64,000 nucleotides of DNA, from positions 253,122 to 317,121 of the forward strand of contig UCKS01000007.1 in the NCBI GenBank assembly GCA_900473045.1, in the 5' to 3' direction. The notes under the pieces were generated by a model. It worked only from the letters and a program-made list of their open reading frames with translations. It did no database searches and was not told the origin of the DNA. This stretch comes from Hyphomicrobiales bacterium. GTDB taxonomy: Bacteria > Pseudomonadota > Alphaproteobacteria > Rhizobiales > Rhizobiaceae. Position 1 is the stretch's first letter; every line of letters begins with the position of its first letter. Below, in pieces: positions 63,539 to 64,000 of the stretch. The position numbers were made by a program, and so were the translations under genes.

Positions 63539-64000
63539 ATGTCGACGACACCCGTCCTCACCTCACAGGCCTTGCTCTTGCTCGGCGGCGCCGTCATCGC
63601 AGCGCCGATCTTCAAAAAGCTCGGGCTCGGCACCGTTCTCGGCTATTTAGCGGCTGGCGTCATTATCGGCCCGTTGCTGCACCAGATCACCGATGGCGAG
63701 CAGATCCTGGGCGTTGCAGAACTGGGCGTGGTGTTCCTGTTGTTCATCATCGGCCTGGAGCTGAAGCCGTCGCGCCTGTGGCAGATGCGGCGTGACATCT
63801 TCGGGCTTGGCGCCGCGCAGGTGCTCGTGACCGGTATCGCGATCTCGGCAATCATTTTCTGGGCCGGATTGCTTGACTGGAGCGGCAGTGTCATCACCGG
63901 CTTCGGGTTGGCTCTGTCATCGACGGCCTTTGCGCTGCAGATCCTCGATGAGAAGGGCGACACCAATACGCGCTATGGCCAGCGTGCATTCTCGGTCCTT
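63539..64000 (+). CDS. Kef-type monovalent cation/proton antiporter, 3' end outside window
   Basis: The first 154 residues of a CPA2 transporter: MSTTPVLTSQALLLLGGAVI, then GLGTVLGYLAAGVIIGPLLH, LGVVFLLFIIGLELKPSRLW and TGFGLALSSTAFALQILDEK. These are the opening helices of KefB/KefC-like K+/H+ antiporters. CAGGGAAGA precedes the ATG. The frame stays open to the window end, so domain content beyond (for example a TrkA-N domain) is unseen. It is divergent from pmbA. Confidence 0.93.
   Translation, partial: MSTTPVLTSQALLLLGGAVIAAPIFKKLGLGTVLGYLAAGVIIGPLLHQITDGEQILGVAELGVVFLLFIIGLELKPSRLWQMRRDIFGLGAAQVLVTGIAISAIIFWAGLLDWSGSVITGFGLALSSTAFALQILDEKGDTNTRYGQRAFSVL

Noticed and set aside
1-64000. 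Search by eye for tRNA, rRNA, CRISPR, insertion sequences and phage genes
   Set aside because: No tRNA arm patterns, repeat-spacer arrays, transposase or phage structural genes were recognised; a tRNA or RNA profile search could still find something missed.

Overview
The window is about 64 kb of a GC-rich alphaproteobacterial chromosome, most likely from the family Rhizobiaceae (Rhizobium/Agrobacterium/Neorhizobium type). The reasons are gene content and order: an ATP synthase F0 operon (I-a-c-b'-b) with duplicated b subunits and no F1 genes beside it, DUF2093 and DUF4170 small proteins beside Kdo/lipid A genes, an HPE1-like secreted protein, a MutL carrying the endonuclease motif, a rhizobial-type flagellin, and a RIME-like intergenic palindrome. 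Most of it is core chromosome. No phage, insertion sequence, CRISPR array, rRNA or tRNA was recognised.

Layout. 1-4.9 kb: 3' part of a GGDEF-EAL protein, purD, an HPE1-like exported protein and a membrane protein. 4.9-15.1 kb: glyS and glyQ on the minus strand, held apart by a HigA antitoxin with a broken HigB toxin, a DUF2207 membrane protein, an EPSP synthase, LemA and a PAS-GGDEF protein. 15.2-18.1 kb: a VapBC-like toxin-antitoxin pair, a signal-peptide-peptidase-like protease, a TrmN6-like methyltransferase and a DUF2007 protein. 18.2-26.3 kb: polyprenyl diphosphate synthase, a TPR protein, ispE, moaB, a small glycosyltransferase-like protein, a PA0069-type radical SAM protein and rnhB. 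26.4-29.1 kb: ATP synthase F0. 29.4-35.4 kb: cell wall hydrolase, a corA-kup cation pair and an Mrp Fe-S carrier. 35.8-40.1 kb: a chemoreceptor and two LuxR-type regulators. 40.3-44.6 kb: an IclR regulator divergent from a galactose/galactonate (De Ley-Doudoroff) operon. 44.8-50.4 kb: a PRC-barrel protein and a probable methylamine or betaine demethylation locus (flavin oxidoreductase, MttB-like methyltransferase, LysR regulator). 50.4-53.8 kb: a GGDEF-EAL protein and a kinase-less PAS/receiver protein. 54-63.4 kb: mutL, DUF2093, lpxK, an orphan flagellin, a HAD phosphatase, waaA, DUF4170, a CysQ-like phosphatase and TldE/PmbA. 63.5 kb to the end: start of a Kef-type antiporter.

Functional themes are signalling (three c-di-GMP proteins, one chemoreceptor, two LuxR-type proteins, one PAS-receiver protein), envelope building (Kdo transfer, lipid A kinase, polyprenyl synthase, cell wall hydrolase) and two small catabolic loci each next to its own regulator. 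The least ordinary parts are the degraded HigB with an intact HigA and twin operators, the MttB-like locus with a flavoenzyme that lacks one expected Fe-S cysteine, the PAS-PAS-receiver-receiver protein without a kinase core, the flagellin inserted between waaA and lpxK, the LuxR pair lacking the usual AHL-contact residues, and several strong inverted repeats between genes. All assignments come from reading the translations and DNA by eye; no database search was run.
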